Source of the DNA: Malaya genurostris
Lineage: Eukaryota > Arthropoda > Insecta > Diptera > Culicidae
Assembly (NCBI RefSeq): GCF_030247185.1
Contig: NC_080571.1
Location: 166,961,047-167,025,046 of the forward strand
Direction of reading: 5' to 3'
Length of the DNA: 64,000 nucleotides
Shown: piece after piece, positions 10,965-22,340 of the stretch
Numbering within the stretch: position 1 is the stretch's first letter
Layout: each line of letters begins with the position of its first letter
Notes under the pieces: model-generated
What the model was told of the DNA's origin: nothing
The model's input: the letters and a program-made list of their open reading frames with translations, nothing else
The model's database searches: none
Made by a program: the position numbers and the translations under genes

Positions 10965-11994
10965 TGTTACCTTCTTGGGACGCGGCTGCTCTTAGCCCCC
11001 GAGGATGAAATTAACCTGTTCTTGAGGAGAACGAGTTCTAAGCCCCAACGTCTGGTATACACGTTCCGGGGTGGGCACACATGGCCTCTTTTTTTGCTCC
11101 TCGAGTCCCAGGGTCGTATTAGCGTTGTTTGGGAGAGCTTTCGGATCTGGGTGCAGGCAAAGATGATAATGTGCAGTTAACAATAATATAATTACCCACG
11201 TGATTTGCCTAACTCTAGACTGCTCCTATCGTATAGTTAAACGGTGTGGTTAGGGCGGTACCGGTAGCGATATTCCTTGCACACATGTAACGTGGTGGCT
11301 CGATAGATGATCGACGAATTCTGATGGCTCCGGGCGATGACGAAACCTTGTGGCTAGGTAGTCCTCTGCCGCACACTGGCAGATGTCAGATTCAACACGG
11401 GTGGGTGTACGATGGTCGTCCTTGAGAATTAGCGGGCGGAGTGAAGTTTGCTGCTTGACGGACGGTCCCGCGACGACAGCCTGCCGGGCTCTTTTACGGT
11501 TAGCCGTGCTGGAGAAAACCAGACAGGGCGAGAACAGGCGCTTTTCCGATCCTTAACGGTTAACTGGTGTCGGATAGAGACCCAGTGATCGGGGCTTTCT
11601 TAGCCGGTTCGACCGTCCGAAATCATACAATTTACTCAAGAACTTTATATGCTACTATCGAACTGTACTCGTAGCCACCTTTTTACTTCCACGGTCAGAA
11701 CCCAAGAGAGCTGTAATTCGAGATCTCTCCTATCACCAACCATTCATTCCACTTTTCGACTGTCCCAGTTCTTGTACCATTTCCGCCTTCGTATTTGCAC
11801 CGCGACAACTCAGTTCCCTAAGCCCTACTCCTACCAATCAGGAGAACTGACCCAACAGGGTTGTATTTGTATATACATATTTATTTTTATAGCAACGATG
11901 TACTTAAAAATTTACTCCTATCCATCTATCGTTATCTATCATTATTTTACCCAAAACCAGATATTTTGCAATTTTATTGGTAACAACGGTTACA
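10965..11994 (-). repeat. Gypsy-A 3' LTR
   Basis: 1030-bp direct repeat of 18625-19588. It contains 66 bp (after CACCAACCATTCA) that the 5' LTR lacks. ORFs within it are not considered coding. Confidence 0.95.
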
Positions 11995-12997
11995 ATCCGC
12001 CCATGGTCGGTGAAAAAAAAAGGGTTCTTGTACATAAGAGACCTTTTTTTTAACATTAAATATCTTTACAATACAGCTGCAGAACCCACTCACCTTAACA
12101 GTAATTATATAATATGACGGCTCATCAAAAAAGAGAAGAAAACAGAAGACTTCTTCCAGACACGCACCTCGAACATCACCACTGACCTTCTATAGGTTTA
12201 ATATAATCAATTCACAGATTGGCAGAAAAATAAGCTTTCTAAACCCTGCTCACAAGAAATACTGAAAATTCAGGATGGAAACTCCTTCCATTTTTTTCTC
12301 TTCTTCATTTTCTACACTTCCCAAAACCTCAACGCACGGAACGCATACGACCGCGATTTTACTTTCACTAATGTACTCCCGCAGTATGCCGAATCATAAC
12401 TAAAAAGTCTACGCTACAATCTTCTCTATAATCGGCTAGTCTCGATTCTCGACCATCTTACCAAGGCTACGCGATCAGTTCTACACTGACTCAAAAATGC
12501 CTTAGTGTGTTACGATCACTAGTGAGACTGCTCGAATTTTGAAAGCTAGTTGTCGACCGTATAATTTCCCTACACTTCGGGTTTCGGAGATCGTTTTATT
12601 CGAGGGATTTTATTCAAGGACAATGTCACGGATACTGGTTGAAACGTCTTTCAATCTCAGTATTCGTAGAACGCTCACTTATTTTGCCACGGCAGGTCTA
12701 TACTCGCTATTAATAAGCTCGAAAAGTCTAACGTAAAATGCAATCGTGAGTGCATAGGTATTTGTTGTTAGTCTGGAACACCTCTAAGCAAACCCAAGCT
12801 TAAACACTCCGCGGTAAGTGTATAAAATGGGCTAGGACGAGAGGATCATAGTCGACGGTAAGTACTAAACACCTATTGTTTTTGCCTTGAGGTCATGAGT
12901 TCTTTGTTTCACAAGCGCTTTCGCTACAGAGACTGGGAACGACAATCCCGATGACTACCCTTGAATAAACTTCTTTTGTAAATTATTTTCAGATTAT
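11995..12997. other. Gypsy-A 3' internal region without recognisable gene
   Basis: About 1 kb between the pol stop and the 3' LTR. In related gypsy elements an env can sit here, but no ORF longer than 65 codons and no membrane or furin-type motif was seen, so this element appears env-less or has lost it. Confidence 0.6.
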
Positions 12998-14497
12998 TTA
13001 TGCCGGTTTCAATAAATTGGCTGGCCAAACTCCAATATTTCGACCGGTGGAATCTGCCAATTCATACGATGACGTACCGTGCCTAGCTAATACGATACAA
13101 GGTAAATATTGTGCACCCAATTTGGCATTGTAGTATTCATTCGAACTTGATTGTTTAGTGTTCCGTTTATAAACATGCGAACCCACTTCAAATGGTTTTG
13201 CTGCCTTACGATGGCGCAAGTTATAGTTGTGGGAAGATAAGTTGTGTGCTTTAGTGAGATTCTTGGTGACAATTTCGAAAATTTTTGAGGTTTTTTCTCT
13301 AATTCGGGCAATGCGGGATTCTAACGTTGGTTCATCGTCATCGTTGAACAACTCGTGATCGGTTCCTTTTAAAACCACTTCTTCGCCTCGAGTTACGAAG
13401 AATGGACTAAATCCTGTCGATGTATGTACTGTAGAGTTGATAACCAACTCGATCTCGGACAGACGGGTGTCCCATGATCGCTGGTCATGCCTAGCGTATG
13501 AGCGTATTGCGGTGTTAATTGACCGATTTAGACGCTCCACTGGGTTTGCTTGGGAGTGATATCTGGACGTTAGCCAGTGTTTCACACCAAATTGATCCAA
13601 TAATGAATTGAACTCCTTCGATATGAAGGTGCTTGCATTATCAGTGAGGAGGATTGAAGGTATAGAATTTCGATAAAACCACTGATCCCGCAAAACGGTT
13701 ATAAGGGTCGTGACTGATATGCTTGGAAAAGCATGCAATTGCGTCCACTTGCTAAAAAGATCCATGATCACGAGAATGTACTGTTTTCCTGACCGTGTCC
13801 GGGGCAAAGGGCCGATATAATCGATTGCTATAATCTGCCATGGACGGTTGGACACTCGCATGTCTCCCATCAATGGAACGGTGGGTGTATGAGCAGGCTT
13901 TATTTCCTTACATACAGAGCATTTTTGCACATATGCTCGAACGTCACGGATCATTTTTGGCCAATAGTAATGTTGGCGAATTTTAGCAAGTGTTTTGTCA
14001 ATACCTATATGCAGGCAATCATCATGTGAGGCAGTTAGAATTGACCTTCTAACCTCTGGAGCGGGTATTATTTTCCAATCATATCTGGCATCGGAAATAT
14101 CATTCGAAAAAACTAACTTCATTAGCTGATCGTTCTGAATACGAAAATCAGGATAGTTTTCAGGACATTCCACAACTTTTCGCTTAAGATTATTAAACCA
14201 GTCTGATTCCGGTTTCACTGTTATTACGGCCACGCTCCGGGAAAGAGCGTCTGGCACAACGTTTTCTTTTCCCCGTCGGTGCTGAATGGTTAGGTCGTAC
14301 TGTTGGAGCGTCAGACTCCAGCGACTCAATCTAGATGACGTTTTCCACTTCGTCCGCATTATAAAGGTTAGTGCCGACGAATCGGTCACTAACGTGAAAT
14401 GGCTTCCTTCGATAAATCCACGAAAGTGTTCAATCGACAAGAGGGCCGCCAACCCCTCTTTTTCGGTGGCATGATAATTACGTTCAGTGGTAGTCAA
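12998..14497 (-). pseudogene. pol: Gypsy-A pol: RNase H remnant and integrase
   Basis: The 499-codon ORF opens in the C-terminal half of RNase H (TDSSALTFIM ... DALSRS). Integrase follows: the H-H-C-C zinc module (HIGIDKTLAKIRQHYYW ... CSVC), then catalytic Asp in IAIDYIGPLP, Asp in LLTDNASTF and the Glu-containing NPVERLNRS. The ORF ends with a chromatin-side C-terminal domain (GSHVYKRN ... YLPCIVLARHG). It is out of frame with the upstream RT ORF. At the junction (14497-14514) the RT end ITAPI is followed directly, in another frame, by the late RNase H motif EYFSKKLTTTERN. The normal RNase H start with its first catalytic Asp is missing. Confidence 0.92.
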
Positions 14498-14513
14498 TTT
14501 TTTTGAGAAGTAC

Positions 14514-16066
14514 TCAAATGGGAGCCGTTATGAGCCTTTCTTTGATATTTTGGAAAGCCTCTTCAGCAGCCGTGGTCCATTTCAGAAGTTTTGTTGTGGT
14601 TTTCAAAAGTTCTGAAAGGGGGGCAATAATGCGGCTAAAATCGGATATGAATCGTCGGTAGTAGTTGGCCATGCCAATGAATCGGCGTAACTTTGTTATG
14701 TTTGTTGGGCGTTCATATTCTACGATTGGTCTGATCTTTTCAGGGTTCGTTTGCAAACCTCGATAAGACAGAATGTATCCTAAAAAGGGAATTTCTGAGC
14801 GGCAAAAATGAGATTTTTCTAATTTGATTGAAAGGTTTGCTTCCCGCAAACGCCTCGCCACTTCCTTGAGTAATTGGATGTGTTCTTCAAACGTCTCTGT
14901 GACTATGACGATATCGTCTAAGTACACAAAGACGTTTGGTTCCAGAGCGCTCTGTCCTAATACCCGGTTCATTAGTCTGGCCAAGGTGGCCGGGCTATTG
15001 ACAAGGCCAAAAGGCAGGCGAGTGAACTGGTACATTCCCTTGCCTTGTACACTGAATGCACAGTATTTGCGTGAGGTGCGAGACAGTGGAATCTGAAGAA
15101 AAGCTTCTGTGAGGTCGATAGTACTGAGATACCGAGCTCGTGGTAATCGACCCAATATGCGTCCAGGATGAGGAAGAGGGTAACCATCGCGACTCGTGCG
15201 CTCATTAAGCTTACGAGCATCGAGACATAAACGTATTGCGCCGGTGGGTTTTCGAATCGGTACGATATTAAGAGACCAATCTGAATTGGATTCTTCAATT
15301 ATGCCTCTTGTTAATAACCAATCAACCTCCGCAAACAGTCCTTCCTGGATCTTTGGTGCAATGGGATATGGATATTGTCGAACAGGTTTCTCCGATAGGT
15401 GTTGGTGTTTGAGAATGATTTCATGTTCAATCAACGGTGTGGTCTCTAACTTATCCGGACTCGCTACTTTGAAATCTGATTTTACCTCTTCTAATTTTCT
15501 TTTCTCAATTTCAGACAAAATCATCGGGCTATCTGGCCGCTCGATTATGGAAGGTTCAGAAGTGGATAATAGGTATGTGGAAATCGAAGGACGGATTCCA
15601 AACGCATGCCAAAAATCTATTCCGCATATGCAATTATGGGTTAGCTCGGGGACGACCAAGGTGGGTATGACTCTCACACGTCCCTCGAATGAAAATGGAA
15701 CTAAAACTTCTCCCGCAATGGCCAGGGGGCTCCCACTGGCCGTCACCAGTTGAATGGACTGAGTCAGCTTCGTCAGATTTACATTTCGAAGGCGATTAAA
15801 GGTTGTCGCATTAAACATAGTGCGGTGACTTCCACTGTCCAGTAGACCGAAGATTGTTAAATCAAATAAACCTAATTGGATATGAGGACGGTCGTCCATG
15901 CCATCAGGTGAGGTTAAAGTGATTTTATTAACTTGTGTTGGAAGGCCTTCATCCACTTCATTACTCCTTAACCAGTAATGGTTACCTAAATCTAGCAGCA
16001 GGTTTTGGAAAGAGTTTAAAATATGCGTTTGTGGAGAACCCGACGACTTTAGGGCTCTCGTCGGAT
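14514..16066 (-). CDS. pol: Gypsy-A pol: protease and reverse transcriptase
   Basis: The frame is open from the gag end (via a -1 slip near 16067) to the stop at 14514. Protease active-site motif LLDSGSHRTMF lies near the start. RT follows with YPLPHPGRILGRLPRARYLSTIDL (in part), FTRLPFGLVNSPATL and the catalytic VYLDDIVIV. It ends with the thumb motif LRRFIGMANYYRRFI. No good ATG precedes the protease, which fits expression as a gag-pol fusion. The ORF terminates early because of the RNase H deletion immediately downstream. RT would copy element RNA to cDNA in virus-like particles. Confidence 0.92.
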
Positions 16067-18193
16067 GTTTTTTTTACAGTAAGGGCAATATTTCGATTCG
16101 ACCCCTGGGAACGCGCATGCGGTGCAATACAGTCTTTTCGGGAAAGGACACTCTATGCCCTTATGATCCTCTAAACAATTGAAACACTGATTATTGCTGG
16201 GAGGGCGGTAATTGCTTACTAGTTTGGAGAAGGCCTCGGGTTTGTTAGTATTATTTTTGAAAGGTTCATTAGGTCTGCTCTTGGAAGTTCCCGGGGTCGG
16301 CTCCATTTGTATCAAATTTCGTGGTCGGTCTTCGATTTTCGATTTAGAGTTTCCAACATTATCCTTCTGTTTCGGGTTGAGGTTCAATTGACTCTTGTTA
16401 TGAAAAATGCGAGAGTATTGTTCATTGTTATTTTTGTTACTGTAGTTCGCAGCAATCGTACATGACTCTTTTTTTGGAATGCCAAATACTTTGGAAAATG
16501 CCGACGAATCAGCGGCATCTAGATCGTGACCTAAAGACACCAACTTCGACAGTGAGGTGACTTCTTTACCCACCAGTAATTTCCTATAATCATACCTCAG
16601 GTTCATTTTCAGAACCTCGAGCTTGTCCGTGTCAGCCATGGGCTGGGACATGCTTCTAAATAATTTCTCCATCTGGAGGTAATATTGTTGGAATGTCTCA
16701 TTTCGTTGTTGTCGGTTTTGGTATATTTTAACTCGCAAAACAGCATCTAAGTCGGGATGACGAAATGCCGATCGGAATTGGTCCACAAGGTCTTTCCAGT
16801 TAACTAAGCGATGTTGGCTTCTCATAGCAGTATACCAATTCAAGGCTGGACCATCGAAAAGATGAATGGCTGAATCAAACAGGTCAGCTTCGGAAACATG
16901 TTCCGAGATGGCTAACTGAATCACATTATCCAAAAACTCATTCATTCCTAGTCCTTGGTCGTCTGCTTTATATTTTTGAATTTTCCATTGTGAAACGGGT
17001 GTTACTTTGCGACCGGGAAACTCTAAACGGAGTGGGTCAGCGGGTGGTAAGTTTATCGGTCGAAAATTGTATGGATCGAATGGAGGAGACCTGGTGTTTG
17101 GAACGTTAGTACATGAAACGGGTGGGTTTAGTGACGGATGAGATAAAAACTGATTTCTTTCTGCCCACGAGCAATATTGCTCTGATGGCTTATGGAACGT
17201 ATCATACCACGACCAACGTGGTTTGGGGGTTTGAGAAGTTATTGGAGGAAATTCATTCTCATTGAAAACATTCTTCGACGGAAAATAGAAAGGTTTTGTA
17301 GTAAATATTTCACTATTTGACCTGGGTATCTGTGGAGGAAAGGGTATGCTTTTACTCACTGCGGTAGTAACTACATCGGTTGACATGGGGTAAGACCACG
17401 ATATGCTTTCGCTTACGTCTGCGTTGGGGGTTTTCGTGGGGTTCGTATATTGAATACCCGATACGGAAACTGGCAGTTCAGGAATAATATCGGAAATCTC
17501 CATGTCCTTCAAAAGCGATGATGAAGGGCGGGGCTGAGATCGCAAATCTTCCCTCACGCTTTTTAATTGATTTGTTAAGTCTTGGAATAACCCTCCGATT
17601 TCCTTCATGGCGGAAGTGAAATCCTCTTTAGTGATAAAATTTTGTTTTGACCGTTTACGTATTGCCCCCATGCAAAGAGGAAATGATCTACTTCTCACAT
17701 CATCAGCGGACATCAGTGACTCGTCGCTGCTAGAAAGTAAATCATCCTCAGAACATAAATTAGGTTTAACCCAGAAATATTCTGAGAACAGTTGTAAGAC
17801 TTTTTTGTATTCTTCGTTACATTGTCCTTGCACATGTTCGCTGCTGTGGTTTTTAATTAAAACGATTCGGTTACCTAAATGGAGCAATCGTGCTTTGCAA
17901 TAATTGCGATTTTTTACTTTAGAGGATAGGATACGAAGTATTTCGTTAGATATTTTTTTGCAAATATCAAGATCGGCTTCAGGATCTTGCTCATAGTGAA
18001 CAATGAACTCACGACCTGCTCTCTCTTCTTTTAGGATTTGGCTTAATCGACGACGACGTTTGCACCGAGAGTCATCATCGACGATAACGATATCGCGCAG
18101 AAGCAGCTCATAGTCCAGCTCATCCGGCGTTAGATGATCAACGCGCATGGTTCTGTATAACGATAACAAATCGGGATCGGAGAATCGCGGCAT
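16049..18193 (-). CDS. gag: Gypsy-A Gag
   Basis: Intact 714-codon ORF starting at the ATG at 18193. The N-terminal part is charged (VDHLTPDELDYELLLRDI). The middle holds a retrotransposon capsid-type helical domain (FDSAIHLFDGPALNWYTAM, FRSAFRHPDLDAVLRVKIYQ in part). The C-end has a zinc knuckle C-F-N-C-x3-H-x4-C, then a second Cys cluster (CTAC ... YCPYC). Gag would assemble particles that package the genomic RNA. The N-terminal motif resembles the small gag fragment of Gypsy-B (LTEEEIWYELALRHV), suggesting the two elements are related. Confidence 0.9.
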   Translation of the reverse strand: MPRFSDPDLLSLYRTMRVDHLTPDELDYELLLRDIVIVDDDSRCKRRRRLSQILKEERAGREFIVHYEQDPEADLDICKKISNEILRILSSKVKNRNYCKARLLHLGNRIVLIKNHSSEHVQGQCNEEYKKVLQLFSEYFWVKPNLCSEDDLLSSSDESLMSADDVRSRSFPLCMGAIRKRSKQNFITKEDFTSAMKEIGGLFQDLTNQLKSVREDLRSQPRPSSSLLKDMEISDIIPELPVSVSGIQYTNPTKTPNADVSESISWSYPMSTDVVTTAVSKSIPFPPQIPRSNSEIFTTKPFYFPSKNVFNENEFPPITSQTPKPRWSWYDTFHKPSEQYCSWAERNQFLSHPSLNPPVSCTNVPNTRSPPFDPYNFRPINLPPADPLRLEFPGRKVTPVSQWKIQKYKADDQGLGMNEFLDNVIQLAISEHVSEADLFDSAIHLFDGPALNWYTAMRSQHRLVNWKDLVDQFRSAFRHPDLDAVLRVKIYQNRQQRNETFQQYYLQMEKLFRSMSQPMADTDKLEVLKMNLRYDYRKLLVGKEVTSLSKLVSLGHDLDAADSSAFSKVFGIPKKESCTIAANYSNKNNNEQYSRIFHNKSQLNLNPKQKDNVGNSKSKIEDRPRNLIQMEPTPGTSKSRPNEPFKNNTNKPEAFSKLVSNYRPPSNNQCFNCLEDHKGIECPFPKRLYCTACAFPGVESKYCPYCKKNIRREP
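16067..16073 (-). promoter_or_regulatory. Candidate -1 ribosomal frameshift site A_AAA_AAC
   Basis: On the coding strand the gag frame reads TGT AAA AAA AAC ATC ... CCC TAA. A canonical X_XXY_YYZ slippery heptamer lies five codons before the gag stop (16049-16051). A -1 slip continues AAA AAA CAT CCG, which stays open through protease and RT. Confidence 0.7.
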
Positions 18194-18624
18194 TGTGAAA
18201 TCAAATTTTTAATTGCGTTAGTAGACTCGAATAAACACTTAATGCGACTGGTGTAAACGCTGAATGACTCACAATCCGAAATTCCAGTATTTCAGTGATT
18301 TTCAAATATACTTCTAATTTAATTAGAGACAGAAGGCCTAAAATCGTAACGATATGCGTGTCTTCGATAATTCCTCTGTTCCTCGCGTGTTTTTAATTGT
18401 CACGACCGCGGAATCGGTAATTAGGGGTTCCGCAGCTATATTTTAGTTTAATGCTCTTGTTTTTTTTTTTTCACCAACCAATCGGAAACGAACAGCAATC
18501 TATCGTCTTTTGTGAAAAATGAAATTTTGCAGCGAAAACTCCCCCACAACTGAAAAGTGAAAATATTCAGAGAATATTTTTACTTCTCCTAGGAAACGTT
18601 AAGTAATTTTAGTTGGGCGCCAAA
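18194..18624 (-). other. Gypsy-A 5' untranslated leader with tRNA-Lys primer site
   Basis: Minus-strand leader between the 5' LTR and the gag ATG. TGGCGCCCAAC (18612-18622) is complementary to the 3' end of animal tRNA-Lys(CUU). No ORF. Confidence 0.85.
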
Positions 18625-19588
18625 TGTTACCTTCTTGGGACGCGGCTGCTCTTAGCCCCCGAGGATGAAATTAACCTGTTCTTGAGGAGAACGAGTTCTA
18701 AGCCCCAACGTCTAGTATACACGTTCCGGGGTGGGCACACATGGCCTCTTTTTTTGCTCCTCGAGTCCCAGGGTCGTATTAGCGTTGTTTGGGAGAGCTT
18801 TCGGATCTGGGTTCAGGCAAAGATGATAATGTGCAGTTAACAATAATATAATTACCCACGTGATTTGCCTAACTCTAGACTGCTCCTATCGTATAGTTAA
18901 ACGGTGTGGTTAGGGCGGTACCGGTAGCGATATTCCTTGCACACATGTAACGTGGTGGCTCGATAGATGATCGACGAATTCTGATGGCTCCGGGCGATGA
19001 CGAAACCTTGTGGCTAGGTAGTCCTCTGCCGCACACTGGCAGATGTCAGATTCAACACGGGTGGGTGTACGATGGTCGTCCTTGAGAATTAGCGGGCGGA
19101 GTGAAGTTTGCTGCTTGACGGACGGACCCGCGACGACAGCCTGCCGGGCTCTTTTACGGTTAGCCGTGCTGGAGAAAACCAGACAGGGCGAGAACAGGCG
19201 CTTTTCCGATCCTTAACGGTTAACTGGTGTCGGATAGAGACCCAGTGATCGGGGCTTTCTTAGCCGGTTCGACCGTCCGAAATCACACAATTTACTCAAG
19301 AACTTTATATGCTACTATCGAACTGTACTCGTAGCCACCTTTTTACTTCCACGGTCAGAACCCAAGAGAGCTGTAATTCGAGATCTCTCCTATCACCAAC
19401 CATTCAGTTCCCTAAGCCCTACTCCTACCAATCAGGAGAACTGACCCAACAGGGTTGTATTTGTATATACATATTTATTTTTATAGCAACGATGTACTTA
19501 AAAATTTACTCCTATCCATCTATCGTTATCTATCATTATTTTACCCAAAACCAGATATTTTGCAATTTTATTGGTAACAACGGTTACA
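18625..19588 (-). repeat. Gypsy-A 5' LTR
   Basis: 964-bp copy of 10965-11994, 66 bp shorter; flanked outside by GTGG at 19589-19592. Confidence 0.95.
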
Positions 19589-19850
19589 GTGGTTAGACCG
19601 TGTTCGGCAGAGATTCTGAAGTGCTGGTCCTTTTAAATGCAAGGATTAGCGAAGTTTCGATTTTTGATTTAGGTCCTCGAGCCATTGCCGAAGTACGTGT
19701 GTGAATAGCATATTGCTCCTCGTCGTCAGCTCCTTGCTCGCCGACTGCATAGCTGAATTGTGTAATTCCTTGTCCAAATGATTACCGCCGAACGAGGACT
19801 TCCGATGCAAAATAACACCGTGGTGTGTCAGCCACAGTTTGGCGTATTTT

Positions 19851-20075
19851 TTATTTTCGTGGTTGGCAACTTTTGTTGCTTACATATCTGATGTAATCTG
19901 CAGCGTTCATTACATGAGCGGAGCTATTATAAATGGTTCCTTTAATTTCATCCTCTTGCATGAGCGCCCGTAAGCGAACGGATCTTGCTCTGCGAGGAAG
20001 TACGCCGAGATTATTCACGTGGCGCAACGCCAATTCATACCAAATCTCTTCTTCTGTCAGGCTTGATGGATCCAT
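19851..20075 (-). pseudogene. gag: Gypsy-B gag N-terminal fragment
   Basis: A 74-codon ORF with ATG at 20075, about 175 bp after the primer site, starts MDPSSLTEEEIWYELALRHV. This aligns by eye with the Gypsy-A Gag N-terminus (LTPDELDYELLLRDI), followed in both by an Arg-rich patch. It stops after residue 74 and nothing of capsid, zinc knuckle or pol follows in either interior half. It may be a retained packaging-leader reading frame or a deletion relic. Confidence 0.65.
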
Positions 20076-20260
20076 GATCCTTAAGGTCTATGATTAGCCA
20101 ACTAAATAAAAGCAATTGAGTTGCAAAATCAGCAACCTAATGCAATACTCTTGGATCGTGCCAAAAATCTATTTTCTTTAAAATCCAAAAACAAACACTA
20201 AACGAACTATTAAATATGCATAAACCACAGATTAAAATGGTTCGTTTTGTTGGGCGCCAT

Positions 20261-21644
20261 TATTACTCCAGGCTTGCTCAAACAAATCAAAATGAAGTCG
20301 GTGTGTCATTTCATGCGTTTATATTCAATCACAAGCCATCATCATAACCTCACTCAACTGTACTTTCCTCCTCCTTTCCCTACATTCCTACCTTCTCGCT
20401 CAAAACTGGCCTGCTCTTCGCACTCTTTCTCTATTTTTCCATCCTCTACAAATCATAACCTCACAATACCTTCCTTCCTCCACCGTCTCTAAATTCTTCA
20501 CTTTCCTCAGCGTTATCTCATAATATTTACAATAGTGATTTTCTACTCACGGTACCGGAGACTTGTGAACTTAGCCTATGAATCATCTCAATTACGTCGC
20601 CATTTTGCCAACGGCGAACACACAATGGCTGCTCTCTTCCGGCGATCTATCAGCTGCAGCTCAAAGACGTCGCTCGTTCCGTCAGCATTCACTCGCCGGT
20701 ATCCAACGCCGCGAGTTTCGCACTGAGTCCGGCCACGGTACTTTTCTCGATCCGTATGCGCTTTGTCCACCGTCACAGTGCTCGAATCAAACGAGAGGGT
20801 CAGTCCACCAAACTGGAAGTACGAGAATCGTTGTCTGTCTGCGCGCCGCTTGGGTCGATGATAGCACGCCTGCCGACGCAATGAATTGAGCCGTCGCCGG
20901 AGAAATACGAGGCGAACCAAAAACAACAAAACCCTGAAATAATGGCTACGTTGAATCTTTGCGTGACCACCCTCTTTGGTGAGTTATTACCCTTTCGGGG
21001 TGTCCGTTAATATGCTTGGTGCCCGCCGATTCGCGAACAAGTTTCCTATCACACCGCTTTTGGGGTTTTGCTTTTTCCTGGCGCTAGATTTGCTTTAACA
21101 GCTTCGCAGTCGTTCTGCTACCCAGTTCGTTAGCTGGTTTTCCTCTTGCTAGTCGTTGTGGACGGATCTTCGAGCTGTAATCGACGATTGCAATAGTTTT
21201 GGATGGTTTGAGTGAACCAGCACATACCTGTTTACGGCCACGTTTTCAGACGATGTAGAATGGCCGATAGCGGCGAATTGTTTCGTATCACTGCGGAGTG
21301 AATTTGACGTCCGCCTCCGATGACTGATTGAGCCGACTGTGTATGTTCTTTGCTTTTCCCTTTCTGTGCTGTTTGACGTTTGTGCGGAAGCTAGTGTTCG
21401 CATGTTTCACATGGTGCGTTTGCCGAGGAAGCAGTTCGTAAACAAGCAGTGATGCCAGAGTTGCTGGCCTGTGTGTTATTGTCTTGTTCAATTTGTGTTG
21501 TTGGCTGACGAATAAGATTTGACTTTCGATGGAGGGAATCGGTGGTGCTATTACCCGCTAAATACTATTACTATTTGTTGTTTATTTTGTTTTTTATAGT
21601 GCTAACTATTGAATATGCTAAATGAACTGAGCACAAACGCAACA
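20261..21644 (-). repeat. Gypsy-B 5' LTR (full length)
   Basis: 1384 bp; inner edge TATTACTCC where the left copy has TGTTACTCC, outer edge CGCAACA followed by the GTAG duplication. The primer site TGGCGCCCAAC (minus, 20249-20259) adjoins it. Confidence 0.93.
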
Positions 21645-22340
21645 GTAGCCTTTCTTAACGTACTCCTGAATCTTTTCCTTATTCCATTCAGAAAATTCTG
21701 GATCTTTTCGCATCTTTGCTTCGGTGTATTCTAGTCTTTTTAATGCTGCTTTAAAGCTTTCTGTTTTTGGCATAATAGTCCTTGTTTGCTTCCGAAGCAG
21801 TCCGATCTCATATTGATAACCATTATATTTCATTGTTTGCTGGATAATTTGGTTGGCCAACTTGTCTTCGGTACTTATGTGATTGTGATGAGTGACTTTG
21901 GCACCGAATTCTTCGGTTGAAAAATATTTCTGTATTTCCTCACGGAGAGCATCTTGTTCCTCAATAACGCATGAATATGTGTCCTGTTGATGTCTAGAGT
22001 TTGTCCTGCCGTATATTACCCAGCCGATGGGTGTCTTGGCCGCGACTGGTCCGATTTCATTTATACGTGGTTTCGTTGCCGTTAGCAGTCGTGGATGATC
22101 AAGTCCAATTAATAACGTTGGTTCGGCATTGACATACCCTTGTATCGGAATATTTTTGAGGTGTGTGTATTTTTCTTTAATTTCATTATACTCGAGTGTT
22201 TGGCGTGGTAGTGATAATTTACTTACTGTACGTACACTCTCCATTTGATACCGATTTTTGTTTGTACCGGATATTTTGAAACAAACACTTCGACTTTGGT
22301 TGTCCTCATGTATTGAGTCATTGGTCCATTTAATACTCAA
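21645..22340 (-). pseudogene. pol: BEL-1 protease end and RT N-terminus
   Basis: The minus-strand ORF carries the conserved BEL segment between protease and RT: EPTLLIGLDHPRLL, AAKTPIGWVIYGRTN and a charged region ending EWNKEKIQEYVKKGYC. The ORF stops only because it runs into Gypsy-B at 21644; the coding sequence resumes at 9083 with RT. The junction with the preceding protease ORF (22330-22340) is a frameshift. Confidence 0.88.

Larger units (their letters stand above)
10965..19588 (-). mobile_element. Gypsy-A: Ty3/gypsy LTR retrotransposon inside Gypsy-B
   Basis: LTRs at 10965-11994 and 18625-19588 (TGTTACC ... GGTTACA on the plus strand) are flanked by the perfect duplication GTGG (10961-10964, 19589-19592). 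About four substitutions and one 66-bp indel separate them by eye. A tRNA-Lys primer site TGGCGCCCAAC lies 2 nt inside the 5' LTR. Gag and most of pol are open, but an RNase H deletion makes this copy non-autonomous. It is the innermost and presumably youngest of the three nested elements. Confidence 0.95.
9088..21644 (-). mobile_element. Gypsy-B: short-interior Ty3/gypsy LTR element inserted in BEL-1
   Basis: LTRs at 9088-10313 and 20261-21644 are near-identical apart from a 158-bp deletion in the left copy. The element is flanked by GTAG (9084-9087, 21645-21648). On the minus strand a tRNA-Lys-type primer site TGGCGCCCAAC (20249-20259) adjoins the 5' LTR. Excluding nested Gypsy-A, the interior is only about 1.3 kb (10314-10964 plus 19589-20260) and encodes no pol, only a gag-like N-terminus. 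It therefore looks like a large-LTR non-autonomous derivative. Only about five substitutions separate the LTRs by eye, indicating recent movement. Confidence 0.93.

Noticed and set aside
11649..12053. 134-codon ORF with partner at 19309-19596
   Set aside because: Inside the Gypsy-A LTRs and altered by the 66-bp indel; no protein similarity.
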